Below are positions 1 to 10,200 of a DNA stretch of 64,000 nucleotides, in pieces. Below the pieces are notes generated by a model that was given only the letters and a program-made list of their open reading frames with translations, did no database searches and had not been told where the DNA came from. The stretch's first letter is position 1. Each line of letters begins with the position of its first letter. Source of the DNA: Pseudoalteromonas aurantia 208 (GTDB taxonomy: Bacteria > Pseudomonadota > Gammaproteobacteria > Enterobacterales > Alteromonadaceae); NCBI RefSeq assembly GCF_014858725.1, contig NZ_AQGV01000012.1:2232001-2296000 (forward strand), written 5' to 3'. A program made the translations under genes and the position numbers.

Positions 1-853
1 AAGACGTATTGCTGAACAATTTGTCACTAAAAATAGGCAATTAAAACTGGCACTCATTGAGTTTAACCCCTTTCAAGCTACGACTACTCGATGGGAGCGA
101 GCTCAATTTACTGTTGACTCCTACATTACAATGCTGGCCAACAATGATGAGCTATGGCGCATATTACGTGAGGATCTAACTCGTGGGGTGCATTTATACA
201 ACATTAAGTATATTCGTAATCATGTCTCTGCTGAGATGATCACCAGCTACTATGCGCGAGAAATATTTCCACCATTTAGAAGAGATGTTTTTCAAGATAA
301 TGAGAAAGTTACCCTAGAACGTCGCAAATTAGGTCGTGAGTTAAATACATTATTTAAGAAAGAATATCCTAATTACCAAGGTGAAGAGTGGTATTACCCC
401 TGGCAAGGCGCTGGCACTATTCCTGAAGAGCGTGCAGCCCACACTCTTGAAGTATTTGATAAGTATTATGCAGTTACACAAACTGACGCCCAGATGAAAA
501 ATGACCGGCTCAGTCGTATTCGTACCACTGACATTGAAGACATGCATTTTGAGCCGCGCTTAATTACAAGCTTTATTAACATTGTGAAAAACTTTCAGCG
601 TTTTTCAAATACTGTTGAGGTGGTCATGCTGCCAAAAAACAGTCGTTATATTACTTATTCAGCAGCAGGCAAACAACGCTTAGTTCAAGCAATTCAGCAA
701 ATAGAACAGGCTACTGGTATTACAATCAAAAATCATCAAGATATTAACGCGGTCACACCTGATATGTTCAGAGACACCACACACCTATCCCGTTACCGTG
801 GTGATATTGCCTATACAGACTTTTTAGTGAAGGAATATGCCAAGAGTCTATAA
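1..853 (+). CDS. Putative SGNH/GDSL-type hydrolase, C-terminal part (5' truncated by window)
   Basis: The reading frame is open from base 2 to the stop at 851-853, so the gene begins upstream of the window; the first in-window ATG (131) has no reason to be the start. About 283 residues are visible. Near the C-terminus the motif FRDTTHLS has the Asp-x-x-His spacing of the last catalytic block of SGNH hydrolases, the fold also used by DltD- and AlgJ-like proteins that act in O-acylation of surface polymers. The Ser-bearing N-terminal block would lie outside the window, so family membership rests on the DTTH motif and the general look of the C-terminal half. Function is inferred; the acceptor is unknown. 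A stem-loop follows the stop. Confidence 0.5.
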   Translation, partial: RRIAEQFVTKNRQLKLALIEFNPFQATTTRWERAQFTVDSYITMLANNDELWRILREDLTRGVHLYNIKYIRNHVSAEMITSYYAREIFPPFRRDVFQDNEKVTLERRKLGRELNTLFKKEYPNYQGEEWYYPWQGAGTIPEERAAHTLEVFDKYYAVTQTDAQMKNDRLSRIRTTDIEDMHFEPRLITSFINIVKNFQRFSNTVEVVMLPKNSRYITYSAAGKQRLVQAIQQIEQATGITIKNHQDINAVTPDMFRDTTHLSRYRGDIAYTDFLVKEYAKSL

Positions 854-860
854 TCTAATT

Positions 861-893
861 AAAAAGAGACTCACTCAAGTGAGTCAGTCTCTT
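861..893 (+). terminator. Stem-loop terminator after the SGNH-like gene
   Basis: An imperfect inverted repeat (arms AAGAGACTCACTC and GAGTCAGTCTCTT, one mismatch, 4-base loop) lies 8 bases after the stop. It has an A-rich left flank but only a weak T run on the right. It probably ends transcription of the upstream gene. Confidence 0.5.
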
Positions 894-1028
894 AGCCGCC
901 TTTAAAATACCTTTCCCATGAGCGAAGGTAATAGCCCTCATTTATTTATCTGTGTTTGTTAAACCATCACAAATCATGACTGATCGTAGTACTTCTATTA
1001 TTTACCGTAAAAATTCAATTCATATATA

Positions 1029-2018
1029 TTACAATGATAAATGCTTGAGGCTATCAGTACTGAACTCCAATTTACTGCCTTTAAATATTTTAAATCTATC
1101 TGAAAAAAATCGTACATGCCCTTTTTTTCTTTCGATAAATAAAGGTACTTCTATGCCTAAACAAGACACTGCATCAGCAAATTGTTTTCGAGCTCGATGG
1201 ATTTGGATATTGACATGATTCTCACCCATGCCGAGATCTCTCGATAACCTTTCAATTGACACCCATCCTTGTAAAATGCCTTTTTTCTCCATATCCGCCT
1301 TATACCTTACAAGTAAAGCTGATAAATAATGGTGACTGCGAACATCCAAATCAATAACCTCTTCATCACAGTATACTTTGAGTTCTGTCATTTCTTCATC
1401 TTGGCTTATTTGAAAAACAAAACTCAAACTTTTCCCTGACTCATCACTTATATCAACTGTCTCTTCGGTGCTCCTATTAACTATTTGCAACAATTGCCAA
1501 CTCGTACTACCAATGTTGAGCTGCTCACCATCCCTGATTGGCCGACTTTGCATATCAGCAATATTTTCACACCACCATTGCTTAGCGACATTATCATAAT
1601 AAATAACAACATCGGGGCTCTCTTGTGACGGTAATAGATGATATTGGTGTAAAAACAACTCTTCATCTACTGTATTCGTTTGCTCAATTTCATCGTAAAA
1701 CGGAATTAAAACATCCTGTGGGCTGCTTAAATTTGCGACCTTAAACGTCGCGCCGGAAACATTGGCTAAACAGACTGTATCATTGAGTTGCAATTGCTGT
1801 GGTTGCTTAGAGTTAATCTTGAGATCATTTATCCATACGCCATTCTTACTCACATCTCGAATCCACCACTTTTCATCAAGCCATTCAATAATCGCATGCA
1901 TTCTTGATATCTCAGGATGATCTACACAGCTATCAACTGACTGATGCAGCCGGCCTATACAGTGAAATGCTTTTAAATACAGCTTAGTACTATCCAGATT
2001 TGATAACAAATACGCCAT
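1029..2018 (-). CDS. FHA-domain protein with a C-terminal winged-helix-like region
   Basis: This 329-residue cytoplasmic protein has no signal peptide or membrane segment. Residues about 1-95 form a forkhead-associated domain with all signature residues: Gly22-Arg23, Ser38-Arg39, His41, Asn59-Gly60 and Asn64. Such domains bind phosphothreonine peptides. The middle (about 105-200) may hold a second, degenerate FHA-like sandwich. The C-terminal 120 residues contain a helical stretch (SIERLSRDLGMGENHVN, then QIHRARKQ) that reads like a winged-helix DNA-binding or oligomerisation region. No Ser/Thr kinase or phosphatase is adjacent, so its partner is not in the window. The ATG at 2018 follows a G-rich run that can act as the ribosome binding site. 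Confidence 0.75.
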   Translation of the reverse strand: MAYLLSNLDSTKLYLKAFHCIGRLHQSVDSCVDHPEISRMHAIIEWLDEKWWIRDVSKNGVWINDLKINSKQPQQLQLNDTVCLANVSGATFKVANLSSPQDVLIPFYDEIEQTNTVDEELFLHQYHLLPSQESPDVVIYYDNVAKQWWCENIADMQSRPIRDGEQLNIGSTSWQLLQIVNRSTEETVDISDESGKSLSFVFQISQDEEMTELKVYCDEEVIDLDVRSHHYLSALLVRYKADMEKKGILQGWVSIERLSRDLGMGENHVNIQIHRARKQFADAVSCLGIEVPLFIERKKGHVRFFSDRFKIFKGSKLEFSTDSLKHLSL

Positions 2019-2293
2019 AGCCCCCCCTTTGAAAATAGAAAGTATTCAATAAAAAAACAAAGCCTTATCATTTAAATTGCTCTTAACAAGCTGCCAGCCA
2101 ACATCACAATAATCCAATCATAACTTGGAAATTAAATCTCTAAGCCATACTCAAAACTCTGAAAATATCAATAGAGGCGTCGGTTACACCAAATGTCACA
2201 CAGCTCGTTTTGGCGGTCGAGGATATTATTACCCCAAACCGATAATGTCCATGTGTTTTCGATATTACCAATATGTATTGATATAGATATTGC

Positions 2294-2935
2294 TTGCACA
2301 GTTACGCCTTACCTTACACTCGTATTCAATCCATCATAAATATAATAAGCATGCTAGATAAACATTCGCTCACTATGTCAACTTTAACCTTAATGTGTAT
2401 TAGCTCACATTCTCACGCAATGTTTTGGAGCTTATGCTCTGACGGTATTAATAGAAGTGCCATGACAATTGAAGAAACACTATCAAATCAACATATGAAA
2501 TATTTATCTTTCAGCCTATTAGCGGGCAAGCGCTCAAATATGACGGTATACGGTACAAATGGCAAAAACACCATTCAAACCGGCGGCTGTCATGATTTAA
2601 CTTTTGACGGCAACTCAAGTGACGCCATACCACCTGGCAGTGGCAATGACCGGATATCAAGGGGGATCAAACATAGCCACTGACCACGACGACCCAGTGC
2701 AGCACACGGCAACACTGCACGTAATAGCAATGACAAAGTATTTAATGCTTGGCAAAGCAACCTCAATTAAAATATTTACGACTTGCAGTGATTCGTACAA
2801 CTCAGGTGCTGTATTCTCAGCTTCCAAATCATAGAGTAGCCCTCAGTCACTATAGCCTGTGTTGTAACTATAGGGCCTTCGATTCAACCGCATTCTATGA
2901 TATTGGCTTACTCGTATTGACACAAAGCTAACAAA
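2294..2935 (+). pseudogene. Decayed RTX-like (glycine/aspartate repeat) gene remnant
   Basis: In the 1.3-kb gap between the FHA gene and the first beta-roll gene, one frame encodes GTNGKNTIQTGG, then DLTFDGN and GSGNDRIS, which resemble the nonapeptide calcium-binding repeats of RTX proteins. The frame stops at 2683 and a plausible continuation appears in another frame (GGSNIATD), so at least one frameshift has occurred, and a third frame runs on to 2931. No secretion signal or ABC-exporter gene lies nearby. The remnant is too short and damaged to name. The rest of the gap, 2019-2293 and 2936-3338, is A+T-rich and shows no gene; it should hold the promoter of the 3339 gene. Confidence 0.35.
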
Positions 2936-3338
2936 CTTCGCGCCCTTTGCGTATTTAAGATGGGACAATATTTAAAAAGTCTCCACTACCCCACTATTTC
3001 ATCACTGATGATTTCATTTGCAACGTTAACAGGTCAACATACTCAAACCTACTCCACTTTTTTTGCTAAATAAAATCCAAAAACGTCTCAAGTAAAGTCT
3101 TACCTACTTTAACCTCTCCGTAATGAAAAAATATAATAAATAAAATCAATACATTGAAAGTCTATTAAATTAAAGGGTCTTATCCAATTTATTTGGGCGT
3201 CAATGCTTTATCTTTTCGTTAAATTTATTCCGGTGTTAACGAGAATACGTTTTCACATCGATACAACATGGCCTCATTAACTGAGCGAATAAGCATAATT
3301 GATGAGTACTTTCTAAAGGAACGACAGGAATAATAGAT

Positions 3339-4163
3339 ATGACTAAGTTTACTAAATATACAGTTTTTGCAGGACTTGCTTTTGCATCACTTAATGCCAG
3401 TGCAGATCATTTAACACCCGATCAGCAAAGCAAATTAGATGCAATTTTAGGGTGTATGTCGCAATCCAATGACACCATCCATATACATGGCTGTAACTTG
3501 CAAATTGTAAATGGTTCTGGTGATACCAATACCGGTAACGGTACAGGTAACCTCATTATCGGGTATAACAATGGCGCAACGGCCCCTTCAGCCCCATCAC
3601 CGCAGGCTAGCGGTTCACATAACCTCATTTTAGGACACGGCCATACTTATACAGGTAACGGCTCTTTTATCGCTGGCAGAAACAATTTCGTTTCAAGCGA
3701 CTCAAGTTTTGCCACTGGTGCGTCGGGCACAATCGATCACGCTCATTACCAGCGAAGCACCATCGCAGGCGGTCTAGGTAACGTCGTTAAAGGCGCACTA
3801 AGCGGCATTGCTGGCGGGAATAATAATACAATTTCTGATTTTAGCTCTGCGCATATGGTGATACTAGGTGGCAACCATAATGAGGTAAGAGGTCAATACA
3901 GTACTATCTCTGGGGGTGTTCGCAATAAGGTGGTCAATGCATTACAAGCCAATATCCTAGGCGGTGAAGACAATGTTATTACCAAGCAGCAAGTGGTGAT
4001 TGCCGGTGGTCGATTTAACTCAGCGTCAGCAGAAGCAGCTGTTGTACTGGGCGGGCAAAACAATGCAGCTGATGGATTTCAGTCTACCATCGCAGGTGGT
4101 GCTGACAGACAAACCACAGAATGGCAAGAATTCAGAGCTGGCCATTTTAACGCAAAAAACTAA
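3339..4163 (+). CDS. Secreted beta-roll (YadA-head/Hep_Hag-like) repeat protein, paralogue 1
   Basis: This 274-residue protein starts with a signal peptide (about residues 1-22, ending near NASA-DH). A conserved N-terminal block follows with a Cys pair (GCMSQSND to HGCNLQIVNG), then a GSHNLILGHGHTY block. The rest is about a dozen 14-16-residue repeats of the type S-x-I-x-GG-x-x-N-x-V, which is how left-handed parallel beta-roll heads of trimeric autotransporters look. Unlike YadA, there is no stalk and no C-terminal 12-strand anchor, so it should be released or stay periplasmic. It is the first of three tandem paralogues spaced 34 bases apart, probably co-transcribed. Its start has an AAAGGA ribosome site. 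Function unknown; adhesion or matrix binding is a guess. Confidence 0.75.
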   Translation: MTKFTKYTVFAGLAFASLNASADHLTPDQQSKLDAILGCMSQSNDTIHIHGCNLQIVNGSGDTNTGNGTGNLIIGYNNGATAPSAPSPQASGSHNLILGHGHTYTGNGSFIAGRNNFVSSDSSFATGASGTIDHAHYQRSTIAGGLGNVVKGALSGIAGGNNNTISDFSSAHMVILGGNHNEVRGQYSTISGGVRNKVVNALQANILGGEDNVITKQQVVIAGGRFNSASAEAAVVLGGQNNAADGFQSTIAGGADRQTTEWQEFRAGHFNAKN

Positions 4164-4197
4164 ACACCGTCACTGACCACATTAAAGGAAAATATCC

Positions 4198-4992
4198 ATG
4201 ACTACATTATCAAAATTAGCGGCTGTTATTACACTGTCAACCAGTTCAATGGCCGCCAATGCCGCCCTTACAGAAGCAGAGCAAACAGCCCTGATAGACA
4301 TTCTTTCATGCTTAGACCGAGTGCATAACACATTGGTCGTTACAGGCTGTGATGTGCAAGTTGTCAACGGCTTACATGGCAACAATGAAACAAATAGTAA
4401 AGGCAATGTCATTTTAGGTTATAACCGAGCTGATAGCCCTTACGCGCAAAAAACCGGCTCTCATAACCTCGTCGTTGGTGATTTTCACCAATACACATCT
4501 GTTGGTTCAGTTGTCGCAGGCGATAGCAACAACGCACTTGCAGAATCAGTGACTGTCGCAGGCCGGTTCAACTCAGCTAAAGGCTTTCACAGCGCCGTTT
4601 GGGGAGGAGAATCAAATACCGCAGAAGGCCTCTTCTCTGTCATTTTAGCTGGCCAAGAAAACCACACGCCAGACCTGCATAACTTTGCCGTCATAGCTGG
4701 CGGTAAACGAAATACAGCGAGTAATTTCTTCTCAATGGTACTCGGAGGTGAGCAAAACATCGCAACCGGACAAAGCTCGGTCATTTTAGGCGGTACATTA
4801 AACAGCACAACTGGGCCAAGCTCTAGCATTACTGGTGGGATAAACAATAAAGCAACAGGCGAACTCAGTGCTATCTTAGGTGGAGAAGCGAACCAAGCTA
4901 ATGGCTTCACATCGACCATTGGTGGTGGTCTAAAACGCGCAGTTCATGGCCGAGATAACTATCAAGCCGGTTATTTCTTTTCTGAAAAGTAA
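4198..4992 (+). CDS. Secreted beta-roll repeat protein, paralogue 2
   Basis: This 264-residue protein has the same plan as its upstream neighbour. A signal peptide ends near residue 22 (MAANA-AL). The Cys-pair block SCLDRVHNT/TGCDVQVVNG and the block GSHNLVVGDFHQYTSVGS follow, then repeats of the form S-x-I-L-GG-x-x-N-x-A-T-G up to the end (LGGEANQANG). The C-terminal end HGRDNYQAGYFFSEK matches the ends of the other two copies, so the three share a conserved terminal cap. An AAAGGAAAATATCC ribosome site precedes the ATG. No membrane anchor is seen. Tandem duplication of a whole gene is the simplest origin. The six-frame shadow on the other strand is produced by the repeats and is not a gene. 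Confidence 0.75.
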   Translation: MTTLSKLAAVITLSTSSMAANAALTEAEQTALIDILSCLDRVHNTLVVTGCDVQVVNGLHGNNETNSKGNVILGYNRADSPYAQKTGSHNLVVGDFHQYTSVGSVVAGDSNNALAESVTVAGRFNSAKGFHSAVWGGESNTAEGLFSVILAGQENHTPDLHNFAVIAGGKRNTASNFFSMVLGGEQNIATGQSSVILGGTLNSTTGPSSSITGGINNKATGELSAILGGEANQANGFTSTIGGGLKRAVHGRDNYQAGYFFSEK

Positions 4993-5026
4993 TGCAACGA
5001 AACAAATAAAATTTAAGGAAAATACT

Positions 5027-5875
5027 ATGTTCAACCTACATAAAATCGCAGTACTTATTGGCCTCGGCATCACAGCTGGCAGTGTAATGGCTAACTCACA
5101 TGACCATGGCCATGACCCTATACAAAGCGAGCACGCGTTACGCGCAATTTTACAATGTATGACCAAAGTAGATAACACGCTTGTGATCAATGGGTGTAAC
5201 TTGCATTTAGCCAATGGCAGTAATAAAACACACCAAAAGTCTGATGGCACAAGTTCAGCCAATGGACTAGGTAACCTAATTCTTGGCTATAACGTTATTA
5301 ATACCTCCACTGGCATCCCTGCATACTCTCATACAGGCTCTCATAACTTAGTTATTGGAGATGGCCATAGTTACCAGTCAACGGGTGCCATTATAGCAGG
5401 CGCGAATAACCGAGTAACAAACCGCTCTGCCGTTGTCGCAGGTGTCTTCAATCAAGTCAATGGGATTGCTTCAACAGTGCTGTCGGGTTCTTACCATGAA
5501 GCACATGGTGACTACAGCACCATTTTTGGTGGCGCAGGTAATACCATTGCCGCAGGCGTGAGCTGGGGCAGTATTTCTGCCGGAGAATCTCATAATGTCG
5601 AAGCGCATTTAGCCAGTATTGTTGGAGGTCGTCACAATACCGCAAAAGCGCGCGCTTCGGCTATTAGCGGTGGCCAATTTAATGAAACCTCCGGTGAACT
5701 TGCAGTGGTTGTTGGTGGCTCACAGAACAAAGCCACAGCCCGTGCCGCAGTAGTACTTGGTGGCCGAGATAACGAAGCAAACGGTGAACTATCCACTGTC
5801 GCTGGCGGCCTAAAGCGCAGTACTACAGGCAAGCACGACTATCGAGCAGGGGCTAATTTCTTCTCTAATCAGTAA
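5027..5875 (+). CDS. Secreted beta-roll repeat protein, paralogue 3
   Basis: The frame is open from 4946, but the ATG at 5027 has an AAGGAAAATACT ribosome site matching that of paralogue 2 and gives a proper signal peptide (MFNLHKIAVLIGLGITAGS, cleavage after VMA). I therefore take 5027 as the start, for 282 residues. A histidine-rich stretch after the signal (HDHGHD) is unique to this copy and could bind metal. Then come the Cys-pair block (QCMTKVDNT, NGCNLHLANG), the GSHNLVIGDGHSYQ block and GG-x-x-N-x-A repeats, ending in the shared cap DYRAGANFFSNQ. It is the last gene of the tandem set and is followed by a strong hairpin. Confidence 0.75.
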   Translation: MFNLHKIAVLIGLGITAGSVMANSHDHGHDPIQSEHALRAILQCMTKVDNTLVINGCNLHLANGSNKTHQKSDGTSSANGLGNLILGYNVINTSTGIPAYSHTGSHNLVIGDGHSYQSTGAIIAGANNRVTNRSAVVAGVFNQVNGIASTVLSGSYHEAHGDYSTIFGGAGNTIAAGVSWGSISAGESHNVEAHLASIVGGRHNTAKARASAISGGQFNETSGELAVVVGGSQNKATARAAVVLGGRDNEANGELSTVAGGLKRSTTGKHDYRAGANFFSNQ

Positions 5876-5888
5876 ATAACGAGCCTCC

Positions 5889-5940
5889 TAAAAGTGCGTT
5901 TAAGCCATACAAGATAGTATGGCTTAAACGGTACTTTTAA
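5889..5940. terminator. Bidirectional terminator between beta-roll genes and AraC gene
   Basis: A perfect 14-bp inverted repeat (CGTTTAAGCCATAC at 5897-5910, complement at 5917-5930, 6-base loop) is flanked by AAAAG on the left and CTTTTAATT on the right. It serves the convergent genes ending at 5875 (+) and 5937 (-). Confidence 0.8.
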
Positions 5941-6971
5941 TTAGCAAACTGCGGACTTTCAATAGCACAACTGTGTTTACGATATTGACTGGGCGTGACA
6001 CCCGTATGCGCTTTGAATAAGCGGTTGAAATTAGATTTACTATTAAACCCTGCGTCATATGCAACGGCCAAAATTTTACACCTGCTTTTACATAACAGCC
6101 GCTTAGCTTCATCAATGCGGTATTGGTTAACAAAATCATAAAAGCTCATTTGTAAGCATATATTAAGCGTTGCAGATACATCGGTGTTATTAATTTTAAT
6201 ATGCTCAGCCAGCTCTGAAAGGCTCAATTGAGGATTCAAAAACAACTTTTCAGATTGCATCGCATAAGTTAATTTTTTCACTAAATCGACGTGCTCCGCA
6301 CATTTGAACTTGTTTTGAGGGCTGCTTATATCCTCCAACGAAGATAAGCGTTGCACTGTATTAGGTTTCGTTAAGTTAAGGTAAGTGAGAATAAACAGGC
6401 CTACGCTCATAGGTATATAACTGGCAAGTGATACCCATTTGCTCAAAGGCACCGGAAACACATTATCGATACACAACATAGCAAAAACAATAACCCAAGT
6501 ACTCAATTGATATTGGCTCAAGCGACGCAACCAAATTAAGTTTTTGCGAGTCTCTTGCGTAAACATCGGCTGTTTAAGATGTATCAGCGTATACACTGAG
6601 TAGCCCAAAGCGCACACAACACCAAAACAAAATGGCCATGTAAACATAAATAAGTAAGACGCTGAAATAGGTAATAAATGAAATATGTCGTTATGAGACA
6701 GCCGCGTATTGTGAATTAAAGATCTAGCATACAAGTAAAACAAAGGGCCATAAAATGGGTCAAAAGTGAGGTATGACTTATATTGAACAACATTAAAAAA
6801 AATTAATGCAACTTGTACAAGTTCTAAAGTAAAAACTAGAATCCACACACTTAATAAGCTGCACGCTTGAGTTTTAGACTTATTTGTTAATAGCAAAAAG
6901 CAAAGTAAACAGCCTAACAATAGGGTTAATACATAAAAGTTACGAGTAATTTCAATAAAAATCTGTAACAT
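5937..6971 (-). CDS. Membrane-anchored AraC-family transcription regulator
   Basis: This 344-residue protein begins with about seven hydrophobic segments over residues 10-225, starting with YVLTLLLGCLLCFLLL. It ends in an AraC/XylS double helix-turn-helix domain (about 240-335) containing LSLSELAEHIKINNTDVS and GFNSKSNFNRLFKAHTGVTP, the latter a near-consensus second helix-turn-helix. Regulators of this build sit in the inner membrane and may sense a small lipophilic or envelope ligand. It lies downstream of the hybrid sensor on the same strand, 282 bases away, and convergent with the beta-roll genes. The ATG has an AAGGAAT ribosome site. Targets are unknown; the beta-roll genes and the sensor gene are candidates by proximity only. 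Confidence 0.85.
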   Translation of the reverse strand: MLQIFIEITRNFYVLTLLLGCLLCFLLLTNKSKTQACSLLSVWILVFTLELVQVALIFFNVVQYKSYLTFDPFYGPLFYLYARSLIHNTRLSHNDIFHLLPISASYLFMFTWPFCFGVVCALGYSVYTLIHLKQPMFTQETRKNLIWLRRLSQYQLSTWVIVFAMLCIDNVFPVPLSKWVSLASYIPMSVGLFILTYLNLTKPNTVQRLSSLEDISSPQNKFKCAEHVDLVKKLTYAMQSEKLFLNPQLSLSELAEHIKINNTDVSATLNICLQMSFYDFVNQYRIDEAKRLLCKSRCKILAVAYDAGFNSKSNFNRLFKAHTGVTPSQYRKHSCAIESPQFAN

Positions 6972-7253
6972 TTCAACATTCCTTATTTGACTTTATTACC
7001 GTACTAGACCGTCCACCTCAAAATAAATTACATTTTAGCTACAAAAAAGCCTCGTTTTCATTTCTTAAATACCCATTTTAGATCCAAATCAATACATTAA
7101 TGACTAAGAAGAATGTGTTCGCTAGCGTTTAATTGAACTTAAAAAAGTGAATTGCTATAAAGTGACACGATGGCTTTCCCCTCATTAAATGTGAGACGCC
7201 AAACGATTTAACTAGGTATAAACTCTCATAAATAAACGGGAGGTTGTCACTGC

Positions 7254-10200
7254 TTAAACCTGATTGGCCCAATGCTGTACGACTTGCAAAACATTGCTCG
7301 CATCTATTGGTTTCGTTATATAGTCGTCCATACCGGCGTCTAAGCACTTTTGCTTATCTCCTTGCATGGCGTTTGCGGTCATAGCAATGATTGGAATAGA
7401 CATATAATAACGACCCGTTTGCCCTTCTCTGATATGCTTTGTCGCTTCATAGCCATCCATTTCAGGCATTTGGCAATCCATCAAAATGACGGTATAAGGG
7501 CGAGTATTATTTGACTCCTTGAGTTTACTTAATGCCTCCGCCCCATTCTCAGCCACATCGGCTATTAATCCCATATTACTTAACACTCTTAATGCAACAA
7601 GCTGGTTAACCTTATTATCTTCGACTAACAGTACGTGAGTCCGCTTAACCCATTCATTATCACTGATAGTCAACTCATCATGAGTTGCTTGTTGTGTGCT
7701 CTGGTGCCCATCAGATAAAGTAGCTTTGATCTCTTCATTGGTAATCGCTAAGGTATTAAGTAAATCAAAAGCTGTAGCTGGTTTTGAAAAGACACTACTC
7801 ACCCCACTTTTCTCTATCTCTTTGGTATCATACTGCTCACCTAACTGAGTCATCATTACCAGCTTTAAATTCGCGTACTTTTCCTCTTTTTTAAGCGCTT
7901 TCACCAACAATTCACCCGTCATGTCAGGCAAGTTGTTATTGAAAAGCACAGTATCGAATTTAGCCAAATCATTAGATATAGAATGTTTATTACACATGTG
8001 TATGGCATCGGTTGCAGTCATTGCTTGAAACACTTTCACTCCCCACAGCTCATACTGTTTGCGAAGCGCATCAATGCTAGAGGCATTTCCATCAACAATA
8101 AGTAGGTTTAGGTTTAGGTGCTCATACGATGGGGTTTCTTTCCCTTCAACAGTACTTTTGTTCACCAAGCATGTTATGGTAAAGCAGCTCCCTAGCCCCT
8201 CTTCACTTGATGCCGTCACATCTCCACTGAGCAATTGACACAGCCTTTTTGTGATACTGAGTCCGAGCCCCGTGCCACCATATTTTCTTGTTGTAGATGT
8301 ATCAACCTGACTAAAAGAATCAAATAACGCGGAAATTTTCGCTTTGGGGATCCCTATTCCAGTATCTCGAATAAGGCATTTAAATACATATTGATCCGCA
8401 TCATTCGTGGCTTCAAGCTGCGCACTAATGGTAACGTCTCCTTGCTCGGTAAACTTAATCGCATTGCTTAATATGTTAGTGAGAATTTGCCTTATACGAC
8501 CGGGATCAGAATTAACGTGTTGCGTATGGATATCGACTAAATCTAGGATGATCTCCACCCCTTTTTTTTGAGCGGGCAAAGCAATTGATTCCGATAGCTG
8601 TTCAATCAGTTTTCTTAAATCGAAATCGATGTATTCTAATTCAAGTTTATCTGCTTCGATTTTTGAAAAGTCCAAAATATCATTTATTAAAGTCAATAAG
8701 GAGTGTGCACTTGCACTGGCTATATTGACCGAATGGGCTTGCTCTGAGGTCAATTCAGTATTCTTTAAAATGTCTAGCATACCCAAAACACCATTCATGG
8801 GTGTTCTGATCTCATGGCTCATATTGGCTAAAAACTCTGATTTTAGCTGTGTCGCAGCTTCCGCTTCTTGTAGCGCATCGGCCAAGTCGCGCGCTTGTGT
8901 TTCGAGTGATGCCGTCTTTTCTGATACTTGCTCTTCGAGTTGCACAACAAACTGTTTCTGTCGAATAATTTCCGCTTTTTGCAAGCGGGTCCGCATGTAA
9001 ATAACTACAAAAATAATTGACGCAAGTATCAGTGCATATAAACAGTATGCCCACCACGTTAGCCATGGCGGCGGTGACACATACAAGTTAATAGAGAGAA
9101 TATTTTCTCCCCACTTGCCATTACTGTTTGTTGCTTTAACCTGAAATTGATACGAGCCACCATCTAAGTTTGTGAATGAAGCCGTATTTCTATTGCCTAT
9201 TTCAATCCAATTATCATCATACCCAACCAATTTATAAGCGTATTGATTTTTACTAGGAGAAATAAAGTCGAGCACAGAGAACTCAAAAGAGAAAATATAA
9301 TCTAGATAAGATATTTCAATGTCAGTTACATAAGAGTATGGCATGCCAAGCTTTGCTGACTGCCCCATTTTACTAAAACCCGTTAAAATCAAGTTAGGCT
9401 CACTTTCACTCAACTCAAGGGGTAAGGTACTAAAGTATTCTATTCCCCTCTGACTACTCGTAAATAGCGTATTATCTTTACCCTTAATTAAACTACTAGG
9501 GTAATAGTTTAATCCGAGTAAACCATTTTGGCTGTCGAAATTGTCCACATCACCAGTCAGCGGCGCGTACTTAGAAACACCTTTATTCGTGGTTAACCAC
9601 AAATTACCTTCTTTATCATCAGCGATGGCCCGAATTAATGTGGTTGGTAGCCCATGCTCCGTGCTTATATGGGTAAAACTCTGCGATTGTGGTTGATATA
9701 AATTCAGCCCTTTTTGTGTGGCAATCCATATATTACCATCTCGTGATTGATGTATATCTTGGACAATACTGCCCAATAAACTATCTGATTTGTACTTGTT
9801 AGTTATGAAAGACTGGAAACGATGACGCTCTTCGAGCCACAAATTGACACCTTCACCGGTACCAACCCACATATTGTGTGCGTTATCTTTGTATATCTCC
9901 AAAACTTCCGGATGTGACAGGCCAAGCTTTTCATCTAAGTGACTAAATTTCTTATTCTTAATATCATAAGTGTAAACACCATTCTTATAGGTACCGATCC
10001 AAAGTTTACCGTGTTTATCAACATTCAATGCCCGTATTTCTCGAAACTCTTCATGATGCGGCTCAGTATCAGGGTACGTTAATAACTCTATGTGTTTCGT
10101 TGCTAAATCAAATTTAGCTAACCCTTCATCTTGCGCTACCCATAATGTGTGGGCATCACTGAGGTATAAGACTGGTCGCTCTAATAATCGATTTTCGTCA

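Noticed and set aside
952-1218. 88-codon plus-strand frame
   Set aside because: Lies antisense over the end of the FHA gene, whose own frame has clear domain motifs.
4587-4919. 110-codon minus-strand frame rich in Pro and Ala
   Set aside because: Produced by the antisense of the GG-x-x-N repeats of the second beta-roll gene.
8629-9000. 123-codon plus-strand frame rich in Ser and Ala
   Set aside because: Antisense shadow of the kinase region of the hybrid sensor.
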